A stretch of DNA of 58,947 bases from Symbiodinium natans (GCA_905221605.1 CAJNDS010002783.1:220001-278947), one strand, 5' to 3'; positions 19,885 through 31,449 are shown, numbered from the stretch's first letter. Translations and numbers: made by a program. The notes: generated by a model from the sequence alone, not told the origin.

Positions 19885-20463
19885 AATCGCTCAGGTTTGA
19901 GTTGCTTTGAGATGCCAACTGTGCCAAGGCCACGGAACGCCCACTTCGTGCCGCTGCCTGGCTAAATTGGTGGCCTTCTCCCCTTCATAACGATCATCAA
20001 TCCGACCCGCACCAAAGGCCAAACTGAGCATCTTCCCCACTTCAGAATTTGCACGCCCCGCTACACAAGCTGCCGCATGTGCCGTATGCCCAAGGCCCTC
20101 CAAAGGATCGGAGCTGTTCCTCTACAGGCGGGGCAGACCACTGCCTGGCTATACCCTTGTAGACCTTGAAAGCCCGCCGCAGACTGTAATTCATTTTTTC
20201 GGGGGTAGTAGCTTCTTATCTTGGGTTACTAGGCGTTTAAGGGAGTTCAATGGCTTCAGACATTGCTGCGGGAGCGTTGCATGGCAGAGCAAGCCTCGAG
20301 TTCAGGTTGGGGGGGGGGAGGTTCGGGTTCGGAACCATAGCCGCACGGGCTCAGTTCAAGCCTCTGGTTCGTGAAGCTGCAGAGAATTCACGCGTTTCCC
20401 TTCAACAAACGTGTTGCCCTTGCTCGTGTTTTTTGTTGTACGGCAGATTCGGTCCTGTAGAGT

Positions 20464-20513
20464 TTAAACCCTAAACCCTAAACCCTAAACCCTAAACCCT
20501 AAACCCTAAACCC
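20464..20513. repeat. CCCTAAA array
   Basis: Seven regular units. Confidence 0.92.
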
Positions 20514-20629
20514 TTAGGGAATGGCTGCGTTGTGGTCAGGCCCGATGGCGATGCGCCAGTCCCAACATCTTCCTTGCCGTTGTTTCAGGCTCCGCCCCGC
20601 CGAGCATTGCTTGCTGCCAGCTCGTGCTT

Positions 20630-20763
20630 AGGGTTTAGGGTTCGGGTTTTTTTCCAAGGTTTAGGCTTTAGGGTTTAGTCCAAGGTTTAGGGTTTAGGCT
20701 TTAGGGTTTAGGGTTTAGGGTTTAGAGTTTAGGGTTTAGGGTTTAGGGTTTAGGGTTTAGGGC
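20630..20763. repeat. TTTAGGG array with TTCCAAGG variants
   Basis: Mixed G-rich words, then nine regular units. Confidence 0.9.
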
Positions 20764-20826
20764 AGGTTAGGTTGTTAGCCGTGTGTGGCGACCGAGTGCC
20801 TAAAACTCACTGGAGCTCGCCTCCAG

Positions 20827-20890
20827 GACGAGGACGGTGATGAGGCACACGAGTTCCTGATTGAAGATCAGGACCATCTGAGGGTCCTAG
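20827..20890 (+). CDS. Candidate acidic exon followed by introner
   Basis: After CCTCCAG the frame reads DEDGDEAHEFLIEDQDHLRV and ends CCTAG|GTAGC at the first base of a family C inverted-repeat element. Confidence 0.5.
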
Positions 20891-20973
20891 GTAGCATAAG
20901 GGAGAACTCTTGAACAGGGACCTCATTGAGAGGGTCGATATCCCCAAGGTCCCCCTAATCCTATTCCCTAGAG
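20891..20973. mobile_element. Introner-like element, family C, copy 1
   Basis: Begins GTAGCATAAGGGAGAACTC, ends GGTCCCCCTAATCCTATTCC. Shares ends and the GAGAGGGTC...ATCCCC core with 21536-21652 and 32179-32290. Confidence 0.65.
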
Positions 20974-21056
20974 AAGGAAGGTGGTAGCTGCTTCACCCTA
21001 AACCCGAAGACCCTTGAACCCCGCATATCCCCAAGCCCATGATCCCTTAAATCCCT

Positions 21057-21058
21057 CC

Positions 21059-21089
<31 letters not shown>

Positions 21090-21100
21090 AAAAAAAAAAA
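21057..21100. repeat. C23-A21 homopolymer junction
   Basis: 23 C followed directly by 21 A. It creates false frames of poly-Gly and poly-Phe on the minus strand. May be natural or an assembly artefact. Confidence 0.9.
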
Positions 21101-21133
21101 CACTGGGCTCTTGCCCGAGCCCTGACTGCTCAG

Positions 21134-21181
21134 TGCCGGGCACATATTTGCGGTTTCAAGATACTCGTAGTAGACAAAAGA
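21134..21181 (+). CDS. Candidate short exon
   Basis: After ACTGCTCAG the frame reads CRAHICGFKILVVDKR. Hydrophobic beta-like pattern. Donor unclear. Confidence 0.3.
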
Positions 21182-21513
21182 TAACGTACTCATGGCCCAG
21201 CCTGCAGGAAACTGGCGAGCTGAAGGTACAAGGAACGTCCAGTCTGAAGCAGGACCTGGAGTGACTTCAAGGTACATTGATGAATCGCGAAAATCACGGT
21301 GCATGAGTGCTTCACACCGACATGCATGCACTCAATCCCAGCATACAGCTAGCGCGAGCAGAGGTGAAAGAGCCGCAAGAATGCCTTGGACCGTAGCGTG
21401 ATCATCGTATAGCTTGCGTTGCTTCGAGGAGATGTGGTACGTTGTGGTACACAAGCCTGCGGTCATGATTCGGGAGCAGCCCGACGAAAAGGCCTGAAGT
21501 GTGTCGCTGGCAG

Positions 21514-21535
21514 GATGAAGGGTTCTGTGTCCTAG
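21514..21535 (+). CDS. Candidate microexon before introner C2
   Basis: CGCTGGCAG precedes GATGAAGGGTTCTGTGTCCT and the element begins at AG|GTAGG. The placement mirrors the exon-introner junction at 32178/32179. Confidence 0.3.
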
Positions 21536-21652
21536 GTAGGATAAGGGGGACCCTCAAAAGAGAACCCTTCTTAACCCTCTTCTGGCTGACTTAAACAGGG
21601 ACCTTATTCAGAGGGTCTATTACCCCAAGGGTCCCCCTCATCCTATCCCCTA
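21536..21652. mobile_element. Introner-like element, family C, copy 2
   Basis: GTAGGATAAGGGGGACC at the left pairs with GTCCCCCTCATCCTATCC at the right. 117 bp, no ORF. Confidence 0.75.
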
Positions 21653-21949
21653 CTGTGGAAAACCTTGGGCTTGGATGGCCTCGGAGCCATCGTGCCAGGC
21701 CAAGATGGTTGGCCGCAAGAAGGCTGGACATGTGTGGTGCGAGAACTGTGCGCAACATACCAGAAAGTGCAGGAGGTGGCATGTTGTGCGCATGAGGGCC
21801 CTGTCAGTCGTTGGGGCCCCTACTCAGAACACCAATATGGTGAGTTCTCAAAATCATGGTCCTTTTTGGTTACCCAACATCTTTAGGCGCCGTATAACAG
21901 TAACCCCAAAAGGGACCATATTGTAGAGAAGTGGCCATCTGTATGCAAA

Positions 21950-22055
21950 TATGTGTATATACAACATACTATTTACATATACAATATATAATGATATAAT
22001 ATTATACGATATTATATAATATGATATTATATTATAGTATATTATATTTACATGC
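21950..22055. repeat. AT palindrome cluster
   Basis: TATATAATATGATATTATAT-type sequence able to form long hairpins. No gene. Confidence 0.75.
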
Positions 22056-22170
22056 CTGAAGTGTTCTTTAACTTTGCAATTGGAGACCTTATTTGTGGCA
22101 GGACTGTCCTCGGCCTCCAGGGTTCCCAATCTCCCGAGTACTTTGCACCCAGCGGCTCCAGAGTTGAAAG

Positions 22171-22225
22171 TTAGGGTTTAGGGTTTAGGGTTTAGGGTTG
22201 AGGGTTTAGGGTTTAGGGTTTCGGG
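22171..22225. repeat. TTTAGGG short array
   Basis: Seven units, one TTGAGGG, then TTTCGGG. A further degenerate patch lies at 22345-22440. Confidence 0.88.
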
Positions 22226-22704
22226 CAAGGTTGGGGTTTAGGGCAAAGCCACGGCTCGCGTTGAGTGCCAAAGCCTCTCATCAGGCTGGTAAGAGACTGA
22301 AGGTGCAGCACGTCAAGGCCAGGGTGTGAGAAAGACCAAAGAGGTTTAGGATTTAGGGTTTAGGGTTTAGGGTTTAGAATTTACAGGTTTAGGGTTTATG
22401 GGGTTTAGGGTTTAGAGGGCTTTAGGGTTTAGGACTTGGTGCTTAGGGCTGAGATATTCTGCGATGCGCTTTGATCGAAACTGTTGCCGCTGCGAAGGAA
22501 CTGAAGCGCGGACCTCGCAACGATGTCAATGTGCAAAGCTACAAATTTGGCTGTACAAAATTTTAAGAGACTGATGCACTACGATGCGCGTTTGGGCTGT
22601 TCAACCCTCACCCCTAAACCCTATACCCTATACCCTATACCCTATAAACCCTACACCCTAAACCGTTCGAATTAAGCTTCCGGTGGTGTCTGCGGCCATG
22701 GCAG

Positions 22705-22780
22705 GACGGTAAGTGGCTGCAGCTGCACAACTCCGAGCTCGTGAAGCTCGGAGTCCAGGAGGCCATTTTGTCACTTCCGG
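22705..22780 (+). CDS. Candidate exon with GTTTAGGG donor
   Basis: After CATGGCAG the frame reads DGKWLQLHNSELVKLGVQEA then ILSLP. The first GT after it is the array itself: CCGG|GTTTAGGG at 22781. Clear example of an array that begins exactly at a 5' splice site. Confidence 0.55.
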
Positions 22781-22887
22781 GTTTAGGGTTTAGGGTTTTA
22801 GGGTTTTAGGGTTTAGGGTTTAGGGTTTAGGGTTTAGGGTTTAGGGTTTAGGGTTTAGGGTTTAGGGTTTAGGGTTTAGGGTTTAGA
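22781..22887. repeat. TTTAGGG array starting at a splice donor
   Basis: Fourteen units, two with TTTTAGGG. Confidence 0.95.
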
Positions 22888-22931
22888 CCCGGCGTCCCTT
22901 CCTTGCCCTCCCAACGCTCTGCGTTCCGAAG

Positions 22932-23016
22932 GCCTGGGTTCTGCTGGACCCGGTCGAAGCTGGGTTGCCTCCCGGCCAACCTCTGCCCCTTGGGCCACAA
23001 GCAGCTGGATCTTACT
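22932..23016 (+). CDS. Candidate Pro/Gly-rich exon
   Basis: After TCCGAAG the frame reads AWVLLDPVEAGLPPGQPLPL then GPQAAGSY, then T|GTAGGGTTTAGGG at 23017. It lies between two G-rich arrays. Confidence 0.45.
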
Positions 23017-23019
23017 GTA

Positions 23020-23115
23020 GGGTTTAGGGTTTAGGGTTTAGGGTTTAGGGTTTAGGGTTTAGGGTTTAGGGTTTGGGGTTTGGGGTTTAGGGTTTAGGGT
23101 TTAGGGTTTAGGTTA
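23020..23115. repeat. TTTAGGG array
   Basis: Thirteen units with two TTTGGGG, immediately after the candidate donor. Confidence 0.95.
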
Positions 23116-23164
23116 TCAACGGACTAAAGGAGGGGCTATTCAATCTTTAGGGACTATATAAGGT

Positions 23165-23345
23165 GTATGTATATATATACATATATATATATATATGTAG
23201 GTTATATAGGGGGTATATATAGGGGTCACAACTAACTGGTTCTTAGGAATGAGGTACCCTTATGTCCCTGCATATCATCTTCAAAGGATTATGTAGGGTG
23301 CCTAATTTCCCCCTTCCCTACTAAGAACCAGGGGAACAAAAGGAA
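23165..23345. mobile_element. Probable small inverted-repeat element
   Basis: CTGGTTCTTAGGAATGAGG near 23238 pairs with CCTTCCCTACTAAGAACCAG near 23315. The same CCCTACTAAGAACCAG word occurs at 10195. Outer boundaries are uncertain. Confidence 0.45.
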
Positions 23346-23482
23346 TTGGCAGCCCAATGGACTTCAGGTTCCCTTATAAAGCAACCACCCCCAGAAAGGG
23401 CTTATGATGATATGGTCCCTGGGCTTCCAAGGAAAGGCAAGCGGTCCACTGTTCAATATTCGCGTTCGGGGCACATCAGGGT

Positions 23483-23570
23483 GGTTTAGGGTTTAGGGTT
23501 TAGGGTTGAGGGTTGAGGGTTGAGGGTTTAGGGTTTAGGGCTTAGGGTTTAGGGTTTAGGGTTTAGGGTC
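23483..23570. repeat. TTTAGGG/TTGAGGG array then (CT)n
   Basis: Twelve units with three TTGAGGG, followed by (TC)12 to 23593. Confidence 0.93.
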
Positions 23571-24537
23571 TCTCTCTCTCTCTCTCTCTCTTTCTCTGTT
23601 GCCCAGGTTAGAGAAAGTGGCAGCATGAGTGCGGCTGTCGAAAGCTCTTGCTCGAGCATGCCTGCGTCTCATCTACGTGTAGATCACTTGCGTCGGGCTC
23701 ACAATCAGCCATAAGAGGAGACCTAGAGGAAATGTCAGAAATCGGCCCTCGGCGCCAGTGTTCTTAGAGAGCCTCTAGGCCTGAGCATAGCAGGTGCCTT
23801 GCTGAAAGAGTATCTTGCTTCGATGGAGACCAGGAATTGGCACAAGTCTTGGGGCGCCTGCTTTCTGCTGGCTACTTTCATACAAGGTAGCACCAAAGTA
23901 TGCTCGCCCAAAAAAGGCATCCCGGAGATGCGGCAACAGAAGGACTTGCGGAAGTGCGCAGTTTTTTGGCACCCGATTCTCAGATACCATCTAGTGGCTC
24001 CAGGGTGTTGTGAAACCAGCTCGGCAGGTTGAGGACCATGTTGGCCATCTGGAAGTCCAAAACATCCAGAAAGCTCGCCGTCCTTTTCGCAAGCAAGGGG
24101 CTGTGGCAGCGTCCGTACTTCGTCGCTGGCTCGAGAATCTCAATGCTACAATACCAATTAGCATGAGTTGAATTGAGGGTTATCGATGTTGCATTCTGGT
24201 CTCGCGTCTCGATCAGGTGTTTGATCCTAGGTCTCATGCATGTTGCCTTTGGCAATTTTGGGGACACATGTCATTCGAGCAGTGTGGCAGCCAACCCGAG
24301 CGCGCCATGGCCTGGTGAGTCCTCGAGCGCAGCACTCATGTGCGTTGTGCACGCCGTCTGGTTCCAGGCTTAGTTGCAAGTTAAACGGTTTGCTGCTGCT
24401 TTACACTCAACATTCTGCGGTCGGTGAGCACGCAGAATGAATCTGAGGCTCGTTCTTCTGCTCGCGCGATGCAGCGGAGAGGAGGGGAGGGCGGGCATGT
24501 GAGCTAGGAAGCCTGCCCAATCTGATTTAAAGCGCAG

Positions 24538-24643
24538 CCCTAAACCCTAAACCCTAGACCCTAAACCCCGAACCCCTAGAACCCTTAAACCCTCAACCCT
24601 CAACCCTCAACCCTCAACCCTAAACCCTAAACCCTAAACCCTT
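24538..24643. repeat. CCCTAAA/CCCTCAA array
   Basis: Mixed words with a four-unit CCCTCAA block, ending about 20 bases before the acceptor at 24664. Confidence 0.92.
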
Positions 24644-24664
24644 CCTCTCCAAACCTGACACCAG

Positions 24665-24745
24665 GAGATGTGCGACTCGCCCAGGCCCGGGGATGCCACG
24701 CGACAACGATGCCCTTTGGCTGCAGAATTGTGGACCTACTTGGAG
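24665..24745 (+). CDS. Candidate exon between C-rich and G-rich arrays
   Basis: Acceptor GACACCAG, donor TTGGAG|GTCAGGGTTTAGGG, exactly 27 codons in phase 0, reading EMCDSPRPGDATRQRCPLAA then ELWTYLE. Upstream array is C-rich and downstream array is G-rich. Confidence 0.55.
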
Positions 24746-24748
24746 GTC

Positions 24749-24826
24749 AGGGTTTAGGGTTAGGGTTTAGGGTTTAGGGTTTGGGGTTCGGGTTTTGGGG
24801 TTTAGGGTTTAGGGAGTAGGGTTATA
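24749..24826. repeat. TTTAGGG array
   Basis: Begins inside the candidate donor context (GTCAGGGTTTAGGG) and includes TTTGGGG and TTCGGG variants. Confidence 0.92.
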
Positions 24827-25284
24827 AGTAGGGTAACTATCATAGCACCGGGTCTATTTCGCTGACGAGGACCGTGGCGCCGTAAGGGTGGTCAAAAGCC
24901 TGCATGTTTTGCTTACTGCCCCAGCCTGCTACAGACGCACTGAAGTCCATCGCAGCACTGCATGCTGCCTGGTACCAGTAGTGCCTGGTAGTCATGTGAA
25001 GTAGGGTTTATATTTCTGTTCTTGGTGAGCGTATATTAGGTTCCTTTTTAATATTGGTGAGTGTATATATGTGGTGTCCTTTTGGGGATACAAGAAATAA
25101 AATCCCTATGTGAATACTCAGCAAAGCTGGCCCTGAGAAGTCCGATGGACTGCTCAAGGAGAGAAGATGGGCTTCGAGGTCACTAAGGTCCACTAAGTTC
25201 CTGTGATGTCCTTGCCACTAGTTAGGCCGCAACAAGCTGCCAACAAGCCCTAAACCCTAAACCCTAGACCCTAAACCCTAAGCA

Positions 25285-25361
25285 GTCTGAGAGCTGTCAA
25301 CAAAGGCGACCGCAGCTGCACAGAACTGCTCGGCTTTCTGCGCATGCGTGCAGATTTCGAG
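25285..25361 (+). CDS. Candidate exon of unknown protein
   Basis: After CTAAGCAG the frame reads LRAVNKGDRSCTELLGFLRM then RADFE, with GATTTCGAG|GTCGAG as the likely donor. Preceded by a short CCCTAAA array (25248-25280). Not recognised. Confidence 0.5.
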
Positions 25362-25550
25362 GTCGAGGGCGTGGTGACCGCATCATTGTGTGAAGAGTCC
25401 TCAGGCTGCTAAATGATCTCTGTCGCATCGACGACCCAGTCGAGAATTCATGTCACGCGTTTCAAAGGGAGTTCATCCTAGTTCGTGAGATTCAAGGATT
25501 CCCGGAGCTCAGCACTAGTCTAGCCTGCAAGCTCAAACCGCTTGACAGGA

Positions 25551-25645
25551 CCTAAACCCTAAACCCTAAACCCTAAACCCTAAACCCTAAACCCTAAACC
25601 CTAAACCCTAAACCCTAAACCCTAAACCCTAAACCCTAAACCCTG
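25551..25645. repeat. CCCTAAA array
   Basis: Thirteen regular units ending four bases before GGCAG, the next acceptor. Confidence 0.95.
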
Positions 25646-25649
25646 GCAG

Positions 25650-25750
25650 GCTATCGATGTCAAGGTGCTGCGTGCTGCAAATGAGATGAACAGCCGCTTG
25701 GCTCAAATGTTGGATGGATGCTGGGGGGTCGGCATGAACGCCGACGTGGC
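25650..25750 (+). CDS. Candidate exon of unknown protein
   Basis: Directly after CCCTGGCAG the frame reads AIDVKVLRAANEMNSRLAQM then LDGCWGVGMNADVA, before the next array. Helical. Function not recognised. Confidence 0.5.
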
Positions 25751-25807
25751 TAAACCCTAAACCCATAAACCCTAAACCCTAAACCCTAAACCCTAAACCC
25801 TAAACCT
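25751..25807. repeat. CCCTAAA array
   Basis: Seven units, one CCCATAAA. Confidence 0.92.
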
Positions 25808-28118
25808 TTAGGATGGTCTAGTTTGGTCTGGGGACAAGTTGAGGACAAGTTGAGGGTGGTTAATAAACTCACGATGAACCAGCAAGAGAGCTGTACAGCT
25901 GAGGCTGGTTCTGGTGCCCAGCGGCTTATCGCAACTCAGCTGCATCACTTTTCGAGAATGCTGCCCAGCTTGGCCCACACTGCAGATAAAGCAAGCAGGT
26001 TCCGAGTGCATCGAAGTGCTGATGGCATTAGTTAGACTTGAGAGTATCATCATTCGTCTGAGTGACACCCCCCAATCGATGTGGAATGCTGATACTCTCA
26101 CGCGAGAGGGGGGGGGGTTGTCACCTGATCCTATCAACGCTACCAATTCACGGGCGGTTCGGAGTGCCGATGCGCGGCCGAATAACACACACCTGTGCTT
26201 GTATTTTACACTCGGAGTATGTTGGAGGCTACACCCAAGCAGCTGTAAGTGCTCCAAGGAAGCTTGCTGTTCTCGCAGCTGACAAGCGAGATCAAGAAAC
26301 TTCCGCACCCCGGCTGAAGCAGCCAGACAGGCTTGCGAAGGCCCCTCCCATCCAGCAATACCCTCTTGGTGGACTTGGCCCAGGAAAGGCCTTCGTTTGT
26401 CCAGCTACGAGATACACCGGTAAGGTACTGGGTGGTAGCTTTGTCTCACGTGGCCTGGTAGAAAGAACTGTCCACATTGGTGAATCGCACTTAAGGCAGC
26501 CACATCGAACCTTGAGAGGTTACTGTTTGATATTCATTGTGGGAGCGTCCACATTGGGGAACCACACCTTGGGCGGTTTGCCCAGCCGTGCGTCAAAGAT
26601 GAACGCTCGATACGACGCGTACCCGGGTGTGTTCGGGCAACCGGGCGTTCGGGCGTGTGCGTCGACGGGTGTTCGAGTAAACTTTACGTACAAATGAAAA
26701 CAAGCAGAAAGAGGCGTTCTTCTTGGCGATTTGCTGCTAAGAAGCCCTCCACATAGTTATAACAACTGTCTAAAGCATCAGCGTCCTCCAGGTATCGTGA
26801 GTTTTGAGCCCTTGCGCGTTGGCACCGACGTACAGCGTCCGCATTCTCTACGGGAGTTAAACACACTCCTTGTACATCTAAACACGGTTTCTATCACTGT
26901 TATGGGAGACTGTCTCCATGGTTCCTTCGAAAAGACGGCAAGCGCACGTGGGGTGTCTTTTTGGGGGAAGACGAGGAATACAAAACCCACTGCATGAATG
27001 CCAGGTCACGTGATTTTCGGAATCGGGTCCTGCCCTGAAGTAGCCTCGTGACTGGACAACCTCAAGCACCCTAAACCCTAAACTCTAAACCCTAAACCCT
27101 AAACCGGAATGACTGGGTCCCAGGAGTCGAAAGTGATGTTGGACCCCTTGAGCGCTGGTGGCCCCCTCTAAAGAGTCTCGCTGCCGAGGGAGAGGCTCCT
27201 TCTAAGACCAGAGAGGGTGGGGGGGAGTCCGTTTAAACAGGTCCCACATGGCCTTCCTGTCCAAAGGTATTGCACTACAGCGGGGCCATCAACATCCGTC
27301 AGCCCACATTTTGCGATTGAAGTCTTGATTGGATTTGAGGCATGACGAAAGTGGGCGCCACCACGTCTCCCAGGCAATCCTTGTCGCGGAGGCACTCCGC
27401 GATCACCCTTAGCTCCAAGAATCTCCAAAACCTTTGTCTTTCCAGATTTCGGTTTGCTGCAGTCCCCCCTGCATCGGGCTTGCAAAAATGCCTGGTGAAC
27501 TTCCGGTAGGTCTGCCTTCCGAAAGGAACGGAACGTTGTAACTAGCTTAATTGGCTAATTGCTGCGGCAGGGTTTGTGGCGGGCTCAGGACTGCTCCCTG
27601 CGCAAAAAGCTGTCACACTGTGATACCCTACAGCGCTTTGTAAACGAACTGCGTAGACTACTAATTGCTTTAGAGAACCCCCCCCAAACAATATTCTTTC
27701 TTATAGGGGCAATTTAGGGATTTGTTTTTCCATCTTCTAAGGGTTCTTAAGCAAGTAGTAATAGAGCACAGGCGCGCTTGCCACTTGCACCGTTCTTACG
27801 CAGGTTTACGTATGTTTCCTTGACCATTGTCTCGTTGTGCGCATGCTTTTCAACCTTTGCTATCCCACTGCTCTTTGGTCCTGCTTAGTGCATATCCCAC
27901 GGAGGCAGCCGCGCAAGAGCTGGTGTTGAAGAACATATCAGGCACCAGCATCCAGGTTAGCATTCTGTGCTCACAGGACATCACATTCGAGACTCGACAA
28001 CGACAGTTGCTGAATACTTCACCCTGCGGCATGCTCACCAGGGCCACCAGGGCCTGCCCCCCCTTGAATTTTCATCATGACGTGTGCCCGCTTGGCCACC
28101 CGCTAGATGGCCACCCCC
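25808..28118. other. Uncertain region, no firm gene
   Basis: Opposed open frames overlap here: minus 25808-26308 (166 codons) and plus 26062-26697 (211 codons). The plus frame has an exon-like part after ACCCAAGCAG near 26242 (AAVSAPRKLAVLAADKRDQE), but no domain is visible in either. A short CCCTAAA array lies at 27065-27105. A 105-codon minus frame at 27168-27485 is also unrecognised. Confidence 0.3.
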
Positions 28119-28279
28119 CAAACCCTAAACCCTAAACCTTAAAACCCCAAACCCCAAACCCTAAACCCAAACCCTAAACCTTAAAACCCCAAACTACAAA
28201 CCCCAAACCCTAAACCCCAAACTCTAAACCCTAAACCCTAAACCCTAAACCCTAAACCCTAAACCCTAAACCCTAAACC
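28119..28279. repeat. CCCTAAA/CCCCAAA array
   Basis: Mixed units, regular towards the end, followed by the acceptor-like GTGGCAG at 28280-28286. Confidence 0.92.
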
Positions 28280-28401
28280 CGTGGCAGGCATCCTTGCCAG
28301 AAGCAGCTCCTTCGCCCCCTGGTTCCACTTTGGGTCGCCGCTTGGTTTAGGAGGGCTTCAGGAAGTTTCCCAATGGACTCTTCTTGCACAAACGCATCCC
28401 T

Positions 28402-28482
28402 AACCCTAAACCCTAAACCCTAAACCCTAAACCCCAAACCCCAAACCCTAAACCCTAAACCCTAAACCCTGAACCCTGAACA
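28402..28482. repeat. CCCTAAA array
   Basis: Eleven units including two CCCCAAA and two CCCTGAA. Confidence 0.92.
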
Positions 28483-28633
28483 GCTGTGGTGCCTCCAGAC
28501 ATGTGGGGCCCGGGTTTTCTCTGCAGGCATAAAGTCGAGCAGCCTGGCTGATTTGTTGCCAAGGTGGTTTAGGACGAGGAAGCCTCGCGCTGGCCCCAAT
28601 TTGTGCTTGGTTTTAGGACCCGGCCATGCGCTC

Positions 28634-28795
28634 AAACCCTAAACTCTAAACCCTAAACCCTAAACCCTAAACCCTAAACCCTAAACCCTAAACCCTAAAC
28701 CCTAAACCCTAAACCCTAAACCCTAAACCCTAAACCCTAAACCCTAAACCCTAAACCCTAAACCCAAACCCTAAACCCTAAACCCTAAACCCTGG
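28634..28795. repeat. Long CCCTAAA array
   Basis: Twenty-three nearly perfect units. Confidence 0.95.
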
Positions 28796-28799
28796 CAAG

Positions 28800-29600
28800 C
28801 CGAGGCTTTTCCATGCTGTGAGAGTGCCTTGGCAGGAGTATGTACACTGGGAGCCGCGGTGCGTTCTGTTTGAGACGCGATCACCAAACCCTGAACCCTG
28901 AACCCTAAACCCTTTCGGTGTTCAGCCATGTCGGGGGACTGAAGCAAGAAGGAGATCTGAGATCGTTCTCCTGCGTGCAGTTAGGTCTGTTTTCGGGCTT
29001 GCGGGTTGAAGGAGGGATCCAACCGGATATTCTGCTCCTTGCAAGTGAACTTAGGCTATAACATGCTACAGGTTGGACTTCCGATCAGGTTGGCTTGAGC
29101 ATGATGGTCAAAAAAGGTGAAGAGAGTGAAGATTGGGGTGCATGACTTCTTGATTTCACAGAGGGCATTTCCTACTGTGATGTCATATGTGTGGGAATCC
29201 TACTGGCGTTCTTCAGGTCTGAACCTCTCCATGCCCTCATCCCACAGGCAATGTTTCCAGAGTTTCTGGTGCTGCGGGGATCTGCAACGAGACAGTCCTC
29301 TCCAGCAGGATTCTGGCAGCAAGATGATTGTAAGGTTGTTGTTGTTGCTGCTGAAGTTTCCTTGGGAGTGCACACTTATTGACGCGACATTGCATGTTGC
29401 TCGCAACTCTGCGTGTTGCATGATGGATAAACGGGTTCCATATGGCGTTCGGGAAGTTCCACTCAGTGTTGGCACTTCTCACAGCGCCAGATGCCAACAG
29501 TCGCCCATTCTCAACCCACTTTGGAACGGACGGCAAACCTGAACCCTCCAATCACTCCAAGCCCTGAACCCGGAACCCTAGACCCTAAACCCTACTTCCT
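28800..29600. other. No gene I can support
   Basis: A 141-codon plus frame at 29117-29542 and overlapping minus frames cover the same bases; none shows a motif or clear splice context. Confidence 0.35.
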
Positions 29601-29609
29601 GAAGCCCAG

Positions 29610-29710
29610 GGCGTGCCCTGCGGGAAGCTTTGAGCCAACACCTGGGCTCGGATTCGCCGGCTCTGGGGCCCATGCAGGTGCTGGCCAAGCAGTGGCCAGG
29701 TGGGGCTGAG
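29610..29710 (+). CDS. Candidate exon before a G-rich array
   Basis: After GAAGCCCAG the frame reads RALREALSQHLGSDSPALGP then MQVLAKQWPGGAE, ending GCTGAG|GGTTTAGG. A competing frame gives Gly/Ala-rich sequence, less protein-like. Confidence 0.45.
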
Positions 29711-31216
29711 GGTTTAGGCTTTAGGGTTTAGGCTTTAGGGTTTAGGGTTTAAAGTTCAGTGTTCAGGGTTCAGGGTTTGGACACAGAGCCGGAGCATGAA
29801 GGGTTTAGGGAGATAGCGAGAGAGAGAAAGAGACGTTGGACTTTGCGTTCCTTGTGTTGCAAAAACTGCGGTGTGAACCTTGGAGCTCACCCTGAGATTG
29901 AAGGCCCAACCACTTCAGGAGTTCCTTGACATACGGGTCTTGCTTGCGGCTGGCTGCTCCTGCAACGCAAAACTTAAACTCGTGTGAATCAAACAGGTAT
30001 AAGCTTTGTCATTCTCCAACTGCTGCCAGCAAGCAGCAGTAGGTAGACGGGAAGATTTGTTTGTCAGCTGGACAGGGCACGCCTTCTCCAGCCTGGAACG
30101 AGCTGCCCTCCGCTTTGCTGAAGCAGAGACCTGGACTTCTAAACCCTACACCCTAAACCCTAAACCCTAATTAAACCCTAAACCCTAAACCCTAAACCCT
30201 AAACCCTAAACCTTTTCATGTCGTACATAGGAGGCCCAGGAGATCCATGAAGGGGTCCCGCAGTTCACGACTCCATAGAAGGCAATGAAGGGGGGTCTAT
30301 GGGCTGTGTGGGAGGTTGGTGGAATCCCAGTGCTATCGGCTTTCATCGCTTCGGAGCAGTCTATGGAGGCGTTGGCAGAAGGAAAGAGCGGGGGCTATGG
30401 GGCTCCAGGGTCCAGTGTAGAGGGGTTCTGAGCCAAACCTTCACAAACCTTCACAACTGAGAGCGGGCCTAGGCCCTTAGCACAAACCTGACATGGCCAC
30501 CCCAGGCATGCATGCGGAGAGAGTTCCTAGGAAGTCCGCACAGTATCCATAGGAGGCACGTCTCAGGACGCCACAAACTGAGGCCCTAGGGTGTCCCGTG
30601 CACCATAGCATGTTAAAGAGGGGGTCCATAGCAAATTCGGAGGCTTCCTCCGCTGAACCCTAAACCCCATCTAGGAGAGCACCATGGGCGAAGACCAAGC
30701 TCGTTTTAGAAGGTCCACAGTCCGTTCAAGGTCCATATTGGTGTTTCCATGTGTTTCCGAAAACCCTTTTTGGCGGTTCCTGTGGTAAGGATCATAGTAT
30801 TTTGGGGTCGATGAGCGGTACCCCCTGTTTTGGGAAATGCCCATAGGAGTATAGGGGTAGACGCTACTTTGCTGGCTGGATCCTGCTCGTATCCCTGTAG
30901 CATGGCAAGCACGGCAACGGCCTAGTTGGAGGAGTCCTTTCACACAAAGCCCTGCACTAGAGCTTCTGAAGTGAACTTCGCTGAGTGAAAGTCGAACCTC
31001 GCTGTGTGACAGTCATTCCGGTTCCTGAAAGCACTTGTACTACTACAAACTGTTCTCTTCGGCCCTCCATGCAATCTCCGCCAGTTAGTAAATGCGCAAT
31101 ACTGGTGGGAAGGCTGGTGACGCTTTCCACCCTCAATGTATCATCAATTACCTTCATGGATCTTCAGCAACAGTACCCTTTTGCATCATCGGCTATTACG
31201 GTCCTAAGCAATAAAA
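29711..31216. other. No gene I can support
   Basis: A short TTTAGGG array at 29711-29780, a CCCTAAA array at 30138-30211 and unique sequence. Open frames at 30671-30943 (minus) and 30985-31236 (plus) are short and unrecognised. Confidence 0.35.
30138..30211. repeat. CCCTAAA array
   Basis: Ten units with a CCCTAATTAAA interruption identical in form to that near 8065. Confidence 0.92.
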
Positions 31217-31318
31217 CACTAAACCCTAAACCCTAAACCCTAAGCCCTAAGCCCTAAACCCCAAACCCCAAACCCTAAACCCTAAACCCTAAACCCTAAA
31301 CCCTAAACCCTAAACCCT
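31217..31318. repeat. CCCTAAA array
   Basis: Fourteen units, including CCCTAAG and CCCCAAA pairs. Confidence 0.93.
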
Positions 31319-31324
31319 GTCTCC

Positions 31325-31449
31325 GTACGCCTTGGGGAAGATGTTGCACTCAGGACTTCTTGCGGACCACCAGCGCCCCTGGCATCCTAGGGCTCGGAGG
31401 CAGCCCGAGTGCAGCCCGCGAGGAGCCTCGGGGGCGAGACAGCTCCCGG
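31325..31449 (+). CDS. Candidate Arg/Pro-rich exon with GTTTAGGG donor
   Basis: The frame reads YALGKMLHSGLLADHQRPWH then an Arg/Pro/Ser-rich end, closing at CTCCCGG|GTTTAGGG. C-rich array before, G-rich array after. Confidence 0.4.

Noticed and set aside
25808-26697. Choosing one of the two opposed long frames as a gene
   Set aside because: Both are similar in length and lack motifs or clear splice signals, so neither is supported.
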